DNA of 64,000 bases from Streptomyces zhaozhouensis (lineage in GTDB: Bacteria > Actinomycetota > Actinomycetes > Streptomycetales > Streptomycetaceae): assembly GCF_900230195.1 (NCBI RefSeq), contig NZ_OCNE01000024.1, positions 1 to 64,000 on the forward strand, read 5' to 3'. Every line of letters begins with the position of its first letter. The stretch's first letter is position 1. The position numbers were made by a program, and so were the translations under genes. Shown one piece after another: positions 17,234 through 24,752 of this stretch. The notes beneath the pieces are model-generated. The model was not told where the DNA came from and did no database searches. It was given only the letters and a program-made list of their open reading frames with translations.

Positions 17234-17815
17234 ATGAGCGAGACGACGACGGTGCCGCGCGCGGCCGCCGGGCGCGGGCACCGGGAGGGCTGGCCGCACT
17301 TCGTGCTGGACCCGGCGCCGACCGCCGAGCTGTCCGACGCGATCGCCGCGCTCTGGGCCGACGTGACCAACGCCGGCGGCGCGGTGGGCTTCGTGCCCAC
17401 CGTCACCCCCGAGGACGTCCGGCCGGCGCTCCGCCAGCACCTGGTCGGCATGGCCGAGGGCACCACCCGGCTGCTGATCGGCGCCAACGACCGGGGCCGG
17501 CCGGTCGCCACCGCGTTCCTCCAGCGCAACACCCACCGCCTGATGCGGCACTGGCTGTCGCTGGCGACCGTGATGATCCACCCCGACTGGCAGGGACGTG
17601 GAGCGGGCCGGGAGCTGATGGCCGCCGCCGCCTCCGCGGCCCGCGCGGTCGAACCTGAGGTCATGGGCATCCGGCTGACCTGCCGCGGCGGCATGGGGCT
17701 CGAACGTTTCTACACCTCCTGCGGCTACCAGGAGGTCGGGCGGGTCCCCGGCGCGATCAGGGTCGGGGAGAACGAGTACCGGGACGACGTCACCCTGTGG
17801 CTCCCCCTGGGTTGA
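17234..17815 (+). CDS. GNAT family N-acetyltransferase
   Basis: A 193-residue GNAT protein. The acetyl-CoA loop is in the strand-helix VMIHPDWQGRGAGRELMAAA, and the C-terminal GLERFYTSCGYQEVGRVPG closes the fold. The substrate is unknown. It starts 12 bases after mqnE and is probably co-transcribed with it, but nothing in the sequence ties it to menaquinone. The upstream bases GTGCGGGC form a poor ribosome site, so reading may depend on translation of mqnE. Confidence 0.87.
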   Translation: MSETTTVPRAAAGRGHREGWPHFVLDPAPTAELSDAIAALWADVTNAGGAVGFVPTVTPEDVRPALRQHLVGMAEGTTRLLIGANDRGRPVATAFLQRNTHRLMRHWLSLATVMIHPDWQGRGAGRELMAAAASAARAVEPEVMGIRLTCRGGMGLERFYTSCGYQEVGRVPGAIRVGENEYRDDVTLWLPLG

Positions 17816-17835
17816 GGCGGCGAGGAGAGACCGAG

Positions 17836-18375
17836 ATGCCACAGCAGGAACGTTCCGCACGGGAGCGCGCCGCGTCCGAGCCCGCGAAGCCGGAGCGCGC
17901 CGCGTCCGAACGTGCCGAGTCCGACGGCGCGCTGCCCGCACCGCGCGCCTCCGCCGAGGCCGGCCACGAGGGGGCCGGGCCCGCGGCCGACCGCGCCGCG
18001 CGCACAGAGGCGGCCGAGGCGACCACCGAGCCGACCACCGAGGACGACAGGGGACCGCAGATGACCGCCGACACCGCCACCGCCGCCGTGCCCACCAGGT
18101 CGGCGACGCTGCGCTACACCGCGCTCCGCTTCGGCGTCTTCGCCGGCTGCTTCGCGGTGATCGCCGTGCTCGCCTACGTCGGGGTGGTGCCCGAGTCCTT
18201 CGGCACGGCCAACCCGCTGTGGCTGGCGATGCTCTCGCTCGTGGTCTCCGCGCCCCTCAGCCTGGTGCTGCTGCGGCGCCAGCGGGACCAGATGTCCGAG
18301 CAGCTCGCGCCCAGGGTGGAGCGGGCCAAGGCCAGGCTCAGCGCCAACCAGGGCATGGAGGACGACGCGAGCTGA
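17836..18375 (+). CDS. DUF4229 membrane protein
   Basis: A 179-residue protein. The first ~75 residues are a charged, Ala/Glu/Arg-rich region of low complexity, then two hydrophobic segments (around LRFGVFAGCFAVIAVLAYVG and LWLAMLSLVVSAPLSLVLL) and a basic C-terminus with RQRDQMSEQLAPRVERAKAR. This is the DUF4229 pattern; in streptomycetes it lies near mqnE, often annotated as a membrane protein of unknown role. The ATG at 17836 has GAGGAGAGA before it; a start at 18061 would leave out the low-complexity region. Confidence 0.75.
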   Translation: MPQQERSARERAASEPAKPERAASERAESDGALPAPRASAEAGHEGAGPAADRAARTEAAEATTEPTTEDDRGPQMTADTATAAVPTRSATLRYTALRFGVFAGCFAVIAVLAYVGVVPESFGTANPLWLAMLSLVVSAPLSLVLLRRQRDQMSEQLAPRVERAKARLSANQGMEDDAS

Positions 18376-18537
18376 CGTGCCCCCGGGCGCGCCCGCGCCG
18401 CTGTGATCCGAACGACGCCCCGCCGCTGGAATGTGTCCCCGCGGCGGGGCGTTGGCATGGCCCGGGGGAACCGTGCGGCACCGGCGGTTCCCGGGACGCC
18501 GCCCATGCCCATGACGGCCGGAAGGAGGGGTGCTACC

Positions 18538-18645
18538 GTGCTCCGCATGAAGACCGCAGCCGCGCCCGCTCCTCTGGTGAGCGTTCCGCTTGTCGCGCGC
18601 CTGCACATCGATCTCTGCCGCGTGCTGACCGCGGCCTGTCGCTGA
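18538..18645 (+). CDS. Short leader peptide with C-terminal cysteines
   Basis: A 35-codon frame starting with GTG at 18538. An AAGGAGGGG ribosome site lies 7 bases upstream; the internal ATG at 18547 is too far from it. The peptide ends in RLHIDLCRVLTAACR, with Cys at 27 and 34, the latter one codon before the stop. Similar 'putative leader peptides' with an R-L-H-x-D-L core precede sulfur and amino-acid uptake genes in Streptomyces. A hairpin and then the DAACS transporter follow on the same strand, so control by stalling at Cys codons is plausible. Confidence 0.7.
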   Translation: MLRMKTAAAPAPLVSVPLVARLHIDLCRVLTAACR

Positions 18646-18680
18646 CACCTTCGTACCCCCGAGAGTTCGGCGCCCCCGGC

Positions 18681-18716
18681 GCGACCCCTGCCCGCCCCCG
18701 AAGGGGCGGCGGTCGC
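18681..18716 (+). promoter_or_regulatory. Hairpin between leader peptide and transporter
   Basis: An inner 7-bp stem, CCGCCCC / GGGGCGG with a CGAA loop, is extended by GCGACC / GGTCGC. It lies 36 bases after the leader stop and 70 bases before the transporter GTG. It could act as an attenuator or hide the downstream ribosome site. It has no U run, so simple intrinsic termination is not obvious. Confidence 0.5.
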
Positions 18717-18786
18717 CATGTGCGCGGCCCCGTCCGGCCCCGATCGTCGTCCCGATCACCTCCCTCGTTCCCACCGGAGTGTTCCT

Positions 18787-20178
18787 GTGTCCTCCTCGTC
18801 CCCCGCGGAGCCGTCGGCCTCCGCGCCCCCCGCCGCGGCGCCCAGATCCCGCCGCATATCCCTGCCGCCGTTCTGGGCGCAGATCCTGGCCGGCCTCGTC
18901 CTGGGCGTGGTGCTCGGCTGGGTGGCCCGCGAGTGGTCCGTCGACTGGCTGAGCCGGACCCTCGACGAGGTCGGCGGCATCTTCGTGCAGTTGCTGCGGC
19001 TCGCCGTCGGCCCGCTGGTCTTCCTCGCCATCGCCGTCTCCATCACCAACCTGCGCCAGGTCTCCAACGCGGCCAGGCTCGCCGCGCAGACCCTGCTGTG
19101 GTTCCTGATCACCTCGCTGATCGCGGTCGCGATCGGCCTGACGATCGGGCTGCTGACCAACCCCGGTTCCGGCTCCAACCTCTCCGCCGCCGACGGGGTC
19201 GCGCCCGAGAGCAAGGGTTCCTGGCTGGACTTCCTGACGGGGATCGTCCCGACCGACGTGATCACCCCGTTCACCGAACTCAACGTCCTGCAGATCGTGT
19301 TCATGGCCGCCGCCGTCGGCGTGGCCGCGCTGAAGCTGGGCGAGCGTGCGGCGCCGCTGATCACGTTCGCCGAGACCTCGCTGGCGCTGCTCCAGAAGGT
19401 GCTGTGGTGGATCATCCGGCTGGCGCCGATCGGCACGGTCGGCCTGATCGGCCGGGCCATCGACCAGTACGGCTGGGACCTGCTGGGGGACTACGCGACG
19501 TTCACCGTCGACGTCTACGTCGGCTCGCTGCTGGTGCTCTTCGGCGTCTACCCGCTGCTGCTGTGGTCCGTCGCCAAGGTCAACCCGCTGCGCTTCTTCC
19601 GCGGCGCGTGGCCGGCGATCCAGCTGGCGTTCGTCTCGCGCTCCTCGGTCGGCACGCTGCCGGTCACCCAGAAGGTCACCGAGCGCCTGGGCGTGCCGAG
19701 GGAGTACACCTCCTTCGCCGTGCCGTTCGGCGCCACCACCAAGATGGACGGCTGCGCCGCGATCTACCCGGCGCTGGCGGCGATCTTCGTGGCGGAGATC
19801 TTCGGCGTGAGCCTGGGCGCACAGGACTACCTGCTGATCGCCTTCGTCTCCGTCATCGGCTCGGCGGCCACCGCGGGCCTCACCGGCGCGACGGTGATGA
19901 CCACGCTGACGCTCTCCACCCTCGGGCTGCCCCTGGAGGGCGTGGGTCTGCTGCTGGCCATCGACCCGATCCTGGACATGGTCCGCACCGCGACCAACGT
20001 CGCGGGGCAGGCGACCGTGCCGGTCATCGTGGCCGCCAGGGAGGGCATCCTCGACCGGGACGCCTACGACAGGGCGACCAGCTTCGAGATCAACGACATC
20101 GACCGCGACGAGGAGCCCGCCCCGGCCGACGACCGGCCGTCGGGCGCGCCCCCACGGGCGCGTGAGGCGACCGTCTGA
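18787..20178 (+). CDS. Dicarboxylate/amino acid:cation symporter (DAACS), possible cystine importer
   Basis: A 463-residue secondary transporter of the GltP/DctA/TcyP family. It has about eight hydrophobic segments plus the re-entrant loops: the serine-rich SRSSVGTLPVTQ (HP1), PFGATTKMDGCA (TM7) and the DMVRTATNVAGQATVPVIVA region (TM8). It imports an anionic or dipolar amino acid with cations. The cysteine-bearing leader peptide upstream hints at a TcyP-like cystine role. The GTG at 18787 after CCGGAGTGTTCCT is preferred; an ATG at 18718 would add 23 residues. A strong terminator follows at 20205. Confidence 0.87.
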   Translation: MSSSSPAEPSASAPPAAAPRSRRISLPPFWAQILAGLVLGVVLGWVAREWSVDWLSRTLDEVGGIFVQLLRLAVGPLVFLAIAVSITNLRQVSNAARLAAQTLLWFLITSLIAVAIGLTIGLLTNPGSGSNLSAADGVAPESKGSWLDFLTGIVPTDVITPFTELNVLQIVFMAAAVGVAALKLGERAAPLITFAETSLALLQKVLWWIIRLAPIGTVGLIGRAIDQYGWDLLGDYATFTVDVYVGSLLVLFGVYPLLLWSVAKVNPLRFFRGAWPAIQLAFVSRSSVGTLPVTQKVTERLGVPREYTSFAVPFGATTKMDGCAAIYPALAAIFVAEIFGVSLGAQDYLLIAFVSVIGSAATAGLTGATVMTTLTLSTLGLPLEGVGLLLAIDPILDMVRTATNVAGQATVPVIVAAREGILDRDAYDRATSFEINDIDRDEEPAPADDRPSGAPPRAREATV

Positions 20179-20204
20179 CGACGTCCGCCCCCCACGCGCC
20201 CCCT

Positions 20205-20246
20205 CGGCCCCGGCCGGCACGGATCACGTGCCGGCCGGGGCCGTTT
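20205..20246 (+). terminator. Intrinsic terminator after the DAACS gene
   Basis: A perfect 17-bp stem (20205-20221 with 20227-20243) with a 5-base GATCA loop, followed by TTT. It lies 27 bases after the transporter stop. Confidence 0.85.
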
Positions 20247-20315
20247 CGCCCTGCCGGCGCGGGGGGTGCGCGCGACGCGCCCGGGGGGAGCACGGTCCGT
20301 GAGCCCATGCCCCAC

Positions 20316-20346
20316 GTGAACCCCCCTCATGTGTGTGTGAACCCCC
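20316..20346. promoter_or_regulatory. Direct repeat GTGAACCCCC x2, possible operator
   Basis: GTGAACCCCC occurs at 20316-20325 and again at 20337-20346, spaced 21 bp start to start, so both face the same side of the helix. They lie upstream of the anti-sigma-type ATPase gene. A TTGACT at 20380-20385 downstream could be a -35, though no good -10 follows it. Confidence 0.35.
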
Positions 20347-20462
20347 TTGTGCTCGTTCCCTCAAGGGGTCTGTCGCCTCTTGACTGGTTGATAACCGAAC
20401 TGGTTTCGACGGGCGCCCGCCGCCCGGAACGTCATCGAGCCGGCCGATCGAGGGGGGAGACC

Positions 20463-21032
20463 ATGTCGTCGCCGGAGATGAGAAGCACACCGCGCCTGGT
20501 GGCGCCGCCCGCGCCCCGTGAGCCCGTGGTGCTGTCCAGCGCGTACCGTTTCCGTTCGATCACCCTGGTGGCCGACTACCGCGACACCCCGGCCGCCGCC
20601 CGGCACACCGCGCGCCATGTGCTGGGGGAGTGGGGGCTGTCCGAGCTCGCCGACGACGTGGAGCTGTGCGTCTCCGAGCTGGTGGGCAACGCGATCCACC
20701 ACGCCGCGCCCGACGGTCGTCGGGTGCAGCTCGCCGGTGAGCGGCGGGTGGTGGTGGCGTTCCGCTACTGGCCGCGTTCGCTCTTCGTGGAGGTCTCGGA
20801 CGAGGACTCCACGCCGCCCACCCTGCCCGCCGGCGACCGGCTCGACCCGTCGCCGGGACCGGACGACACGCTGCTCGCCGAGGGCGGCAGGGGGCTGTTC
20901 ATCGTGCAGAGCCTCGCCGACGCCACCTGGTGGGCGCCGATCGACCAGGGGGGCAAGAGTGTGTTCTGTCGTTTCGATCTCGCGGAGACTCAGGGGAGAG
21001 GGGATGACCGCCGGGCCACGAACGGAGGCTGA
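20463..21032 (+). CDS. ATP-binding protein, RsbW/SpoIIAB-like (HATPase_c_2)
   Basis: A 189-residue protein with one GHKL ATPase domain (about 38-180). The N box is ELCVSELVGNAIHHA, the region of the G1 box reads LFVEVSDEDS, and GGRGLFIVQSLADATWW is the G2 lid. Streptomycetes have dozens of such free ATPases, a few being anti-sigma kinases; no sigma factor or STAS partner is next to this one. The ATG at 20463 follows CGAGGGGGGAGACC. The frame remains open upstream but without a better start. Confidence 0.83.
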   Translation: MSSPEMRSTPRLVAPPAPREPVVLSSAYRFRSITLVADYRDTPAAARHTARHVLGEWGLSELADDVELCVSELVGNAIHHAAPDGRRVQLAGERRVVVAFRYWPRSLFVEVSDEDSTPPTLPAGDRLDPSPGPDDTLLAEGGRGLFIVQSLADATWWAPIDQGGKSVFCRFDLAETQGRGDDRRATNGG

Positions 21033-21376
21033 GATTCCGCCAGGAACGCGCCGTGAGGTGCTTCCCGAAAGTGTCGTGAAATGGTCCCCGGGGTCGGCCG
21101 GACCCAGAGACGGCACACCCGCCGGAGCGGCTCGACGGCGGGAGTGCCGTATGTCAGGAACTCTGACGTGAGCACGCCCCCACCCGCAAGAGGAGGCGCG
21201 TCGTCCGGGATGTGACACCCATCGCACCGACAGGAGTTGACATTCGGTGGCAGGAACCGGTCGAACCGGCACAGCAGCCGTGGTGGAACGGTGAAAGCCC
21301 CGGTCAGCGCCGAACGGGGCGCGGCAGAATGCAGCCACTCCGCCTTTACCCCAGGGCGGTGATCGGGAGGACCGCG
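21033..21376. other. Intergenic region before the acyl-CoA synthetase
   Basis: A 344-bp stretch. A perfect TTGACA hexamer lies at 21237-21242, but no acceptable -10 stands 16-19 bp after it. No hairpin or gene is supported. The frame of the synthetase is open back to 21212, but that start has no ribosome site. Confidence 0.4.
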
Positions 21377-23317
21377 ATGCCGCACGCCCCGCTGGAGACC
21401 ACAGCGACCCACCGACTGACGCCACGGCTGCACCGGGAGGAGGGGCGGGTGGTCGCCGTGGCCACCCCGCCCCCCGGGCCCTCCCCCGGGCACGGCACCC
21501 TGGCCGACATCCCGTATGTGAACGCGCTCGCCGCGCCGGAGCTGCCGGTTCTCAGCCGTCGGCAGGCGGACGGGAGTTGGCGTGATGTCAGCGCGGCCGC
21601 GTTCGCCGAGGAGGTGACGGCGCTCGCCAAGGGGCTGACCGCGCACGGGCTGCGCCCTGGCGACCGACTGGCTGTCATGTCCAGGACTCGCTACGAGTGG
21701 ACGCTGCTGGACTTCGCCGCCTGGGCGGCCGGCCTGGTCACCGTGCCGATCTACCCCGAGTCCTCGGCGGAACAGCTCAGTTGGATGCTGCGCGACTCCG
21801 GGGCCAGGGCGTGCGTGGTCGAGACGGCGGAGGAGGCCCGCAGGCTGAGCGCCGTCCGCCAGGAGCTGTCGGGGGTGGCGCACGTCTGGCAGCTCACCGC
21901 GCTGGGCGCGGGGCAGGGCGGGGTGCTGGGCCAGATCACGGCGGCCGGGCGCGGGGCGCCGGACCGGACCGTCGCCGAGAACCGGCAGCACCTCACCCCC
22001 GGCCACGCCGCGACGCTCGTCTACACCTCGGGCACCACCGGGATGATCCGGGGCTGCGTGCTCACCCACGCCAATCTGCTGGCCGAACTCGACGGCGCCA
22101 TCGAGCTGTTCGGCCCGGTGTTCGCCCCCGAGGCGGACGACCCCGAGCAGGGCCCGCCGAGCACGCTGCTGTTCCTCCCGATGGCCCATGTGCTGGGCCG
22201 TGTGGTCTCGTTGGCCTGTGTGCGGGCCCGGGTGCGGCTGGGGCACGCGTCGGGGCTCGCCGCCGCCGAGCTGTCGGCGGACCTCGCCTCGTTCCGGCCG
22301 ACCTTCCTCTTCGCCGTTCCCCAGCTGCTGGAGAAGGTCTTCAACGCCGCCCGCGCCAGCGCCGAGACGGCGGGGCGCGGCAGCGCCTTCGACCGCGCCG
22401 CGCGGATAGCCAGGCGGCTGGGGGCCTCGGGGGAGACCGAGGCGGAGGCCCGGCCCGGCGTGGGGCTGAGGGCCGCGCGTTCGCTCTACGAGCCGCTGGT
22501 CTACCGCAGGATCAGGGAGCGGCTCGGCGGCCGGCTGCGGCACGTGATCTGCGGGGGAGCGCCGCTGGGGAGCCGGCTCGCCACCTTCTACGAGGGCATC
22601 GGGGTCGCCGTCCACGAGGGCTACGGGCTCACCGAGACCTCGGCGGCCGTCACCGTGAACTCTCCGGGCGCCCGCCGCCTCGGCACCGTCGGCCGGCCGC
22701 TGCCGGGCGCGGCCGTGCGCGTCGCCAGGAACGGCGAGGTACTGGTGCGCGGCGCGCAGGTCTTCGCCGGCTACTGGGACGGCGAACGGGGGCGGGTGGT
22801 GCCGGGAACCGACGCCGAGGGCTGGTTCGCGACGGGGGACCTGGGCTCCCTGGACGAGGACGGCTTTCTCACGATCATCGGACGGCAGAGGGACCTGATC
22901 ATCACCGCGCGGGGCAGGACGGTGGCCCCCGAGCCGGTCGAGGAGGCGCTGCGCGCCCACGCGCTGGTCGGCCACTGCCTGGTGGTCGGCGACCAGCTCC
23001 CCCATCTCGCCGCCCTGATCACCCTCGACCCCGACGGGCTGGCGCACTGGCGCACCCTCCGCGAACGGGGCAGGACGCCGGTCTCCCGGCTGGTCGAGGA
23101 CCCCGAACTCCTCGCCGACATCGGCAAGGCGATCACCACGGCCGAACGGGTGCTCCCCGAAGGCGAGTCCATTCGACGATTCCGGGTCCTCCCCCAGGAG
23201 TTCACCGTGGAAGGGGGACAGCTGACCCCGTCGCTCAAGATTCGCCGGGCCGCCGTTCTCCACGAGTACGCCGACGTTCTGGAGGAGCTGTACGCCCCGG
23301 ACGGCGCGGAGCGCTAA
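21377..23317 (+). CDS. Long-chain acyl-CoA synthetase (AMP-forming)
   Basis: A 646-residue ANL-superfamily enzyme that activates fatty acids via an acyl-adenylate. Visible: A3 region YTSGTTGMIRG (216-226), EGYGLTETSA, GWFATGDLG, IIGRQRDLIITARG and the C-terminal LTPSLKIRR with the adenylation Lys. In A3 the usual x-P-K-G is M-I-R-G, and in the hinge region the family G-K-N reads G-R-T, so two common Lys residues are Arg or lost; activity is still likely because the late Lys is kept. The ATG at 21377 stands 6 bases after GGGAGG. Two hairpins follow the gene. Confidence 0.88.
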   Translation: MPHAPLETTATHRLTPRLHREEGRVVAVATPPPGPSPGHGTLADIPYVNALAAPELPVLSRRQADGSWRDVSAAAFAEEVTALAKGLTAHGLRPGDRLAVMSRTRYEWTLLDFAAWAAGLVTVPIYPESSAEQLSWMLRDSGARACVVETAEEARRLSAVRQELSGVAHVWQLTALGAGQGGVLGQITAAGRGAPDRTVAENRQHLTPGHAATLVYTSGTTGMIRGCVLTHANLLAELDGAIELFGPVFAPEADDPEQGPPSTLLFLPMAHVLGRVVSLACVRARVRLGHASGLAAAELSADLASFRPTFLFAVPQLLEKVFNAARASAETAGRGSAFDRAARIARRLGASGETEAEARPGVGLRAARSLYEPLVYRRIRERLGGRLRHVICGGAPLGSRLATFYEGIGVAVHEGYGLTETSAAVTVNSPGARRLGTVGRPLPGAAVRVARNGEVLVRGAQVFAGYWDGERGRVVPGTDAEGWFATGDLGSLDEDGFLTIIGRQRDLIITARGRTVAPEPVEEALRAHALVGHCLVVGDQLPHLAALITLDPDGLAHWRTLRERGRTPVSRLVEDPELLADIGKAITTAERVLPEGESIRRFRVLPQEFTVEGGQLTPSLKIRRAAVLHEYADVLEELYAPDGAER

Positions 23318-23340
23318 CCGGCCCGGCGGCGGAGGCCGAC

Positions 23341-23370
23341 GGAGGATTTCCCCCGGACGGGAAATCCTCC
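23341..23370 (+). terminator. Hairpin after acyl-CoA synthetase
   Basis: A perfect 12-bp stem, GGAGGATTTCCC / GGGAAATCCTCC, with a 6-base loop, 23 bases after the synthetase stop. It has no U run. Confidence 0.7.
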
Positions 23371-23406
23371 GGGGAACCTCACGCGCGGCCCGTGGCGCAC
23401 AACAAA

Positions 23407-23436
23407 AGAAGCCCCTGCCAGCCGACAGGGGCTTCT
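23407..23436. terminator. Bidirectional terminator between synthetase and csp
   Basis: A perfect 11-bp stem, AGAAGCCCCTG / CAGGGGCTTCT, with an 8-base loop between two convergent genes. A-rich bases on the left (AACAAA) give the minus strand a short U run, so it serves the cold-shock gene best. Confidence 0.85.
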
Positions 23437-23464
23437 CTGGTTGTCACGCCGAAAAACTGGCGTT

Positions 23465-23668
23465 TCAGACCACGCTGACGTTCTCAGCCTGGGGACCCTT
23501 CGGACCCTGGGTGACATCGAAGGTCACGGTCTGGCTCTCCTCAAGAGAACGGAAACCGGTGGCGTTGATAGCGGAGTAGTGAACGAAGACATCAGGGCCG
23601 CCGCCATCCTGGGCGATGAAACCAAAGCCCTTCTCGGCGTTGAACCACTTGACGGTTCCGGTAGCCAT
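23465..23668 (-). CDS. Cold-shock protein (CspA family)
   Basis: A 67-residue single CSD protein with RNP1 KGFGFIAQ and RNP2 VFVHYSAI, and the near-invariant start ATGTVKWFNAEKG. It binds single-stranded nucleic acid and melts RNA structure. The ribosome site is GGGAGGG before ATG at 23668. A -10 (TAGGCT on the minus strand, 23803-23798) implies a leader of about 120 bases, as is normal for csp mRNAs. It is divergent from mqnA. Confidence 0.95.
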   Translation of the reverse strand: MATGTVKWFNAEKGFGFIAQDGGGPDVFVHYSAINATGFRSLEESQTVTFDVTQGPKGPQAENVSVV

Positions 23669-23900
23669 AAGCCCTCCCTGGGCCTAAAAGGGTCGCCCTG
23701 CTCCAGAACCTGCATGAAGCCTGAAAACGACGAAAGCCCGCGGTCACATGCTCCGCAGGCTCGTACTGCAAGGGAAACCAAACTGCAACTCGCCGCGAGC
23801 CTAGCACGGGGTGTGCACGCTCGGAAGAGCAGAGATCACCCGTGAGGTGGACCTGTCCCTGAACGTTGGCTCGCACGACCTCAGGCGTACCCTCCCTAAG
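23669..23900. promoter_or_regulatory. csp leader and shared csp/mqnA promoter region
   Basis: This 232-bp region is poorer in GC than its surroundings. On the minus strand a TAGGCT at 23803-23798 is the likely csp -10, which places a leader of about 120 bases before the gene. mqnA begins at 23901 with almost no ribosome site, so its transcript may be leaderless or nearly so. Confidence 0.5.
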
Positions 23901-24752
23901 GTGACTACACACCACCCAAGTCGCCCCTGTGTCGGACACATCCAGTTCCTCAACTGCCTCCCCCTCTACTGGGGACTCGCCCGGACGGGAAGCCTGCTGG
24001 ACCTGGAGCTGGCGAAGGACACCCCGGAGCGCTTGGGTGAGCGGCTGGTGGCCGGGGAGCTGGACATGGGGCCCGTCTCCCTCATGGACTTCTTCCGCCA
24101 CTCGGACGAGCTGGTGCCGCTCGCCGACATCGCCGTCGGCTGCGACGGGCCCGTGATGTCCTGCGTGATCGTCTCCCAGGTGCCGCTCGACCGGCTGGAC
24201 GGCGCCCGGGTCGCGCTCGGCTCCACCTCGCGCACCTCGGTGCGGCTGGCCAGGCTGCTGCTGTCGGAGGCGTACGGCGTCACGCCCGACTACTACACCT
24301 GCCCGCCCGACCTCGGGCTGATGATGCGGGAGGCCGACGCCGGCGTGCTGATCGGCGACGCCGCGCTGCGCGCCTCGCTGCACGACGCGCCCCGGCTCGG
24401 TCTCGAGGTGCACGACCTGGGCGAGATGTGGCACGCCTGGACCGGCCTGCCGTTCGTCTTCGCCGTCTGGTGCGTGCGGCGCGGCTATCTGGCCGACCAT
24501 CCGGAGACGGTCCGCGAGGTGCACCGCGCCTTCCTGGCCTCCCGCGACCTCTCCCTGACCGAGGTGGCCAAGGTCGCCGAGCAGGCCGCGCGCTGGGAGG
24601 ACTTCGACGCCGAGGTGCTGGAACGCTACTTCACCACCCTGGACTTCCGGCTGGGCGAACGGCAGTTGGCCGGGATGGCCGAGTTCGGCCGGCGCGTCGG
24701 AAGAGACCGCGACCTCGACGTGGAGCTGCTGCCGGCGCCGGAGCCGCGCTGA
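23901..24752 (+). CDS. mqnA: Chorismate dehydratase (MqnA)
   Basis: A 283-residue enzyme of the MqnA/MqnD periplasmic-binding-protein-like fold. Characteristic stretches are VGHIQFLNCLPLYWGL near the start, ELDMGPVSLMDFFRHSDEL, LGSTSRTSVRLARLLL and ADAGVLIGDAAL. It dehydrates chorismate to 3-[(1-carboxyvinyl)oxy]benzoate, the first step of the futalosine route. The GTG at 23901 gives the usual length; the frame is open to 23811 but those codons do not look like family sequence. Its stop overlaps the start of the kinase gene (TGATG). Confidence 0.93.
   Translation: MTTHHPSRPCVGHIQFLNCLPLYWGLARTGSLLDLELAKDTPERLGERLVAGELDMGPVSLMDFFRHSDELVPLADIAVGCDGPVMSCVIVSQVPLDRLDGARVALGSTSRTSVRLARLLLSEAYGVTPDYYTCPPDLGLMMREADAGVLIGDAALRASLHDAPRLGLEVHDLGEMWHAWTGLPFVFAVWCVRRGYLADHPETVREVHRAFLASRDLSLTEVAKVAEQAARWEDFDAEVLERYFTTLDFRLGERQLAGMAEFGRRVGRDRDLDVELLPAPEPR

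Noticed and set aside
21237..21242. TTGACA as a promoter of the acyl-CoA synthetase
   Set aside because: No -10-like hexamer stands at 16-19 bp; a single hexamer is not enough.
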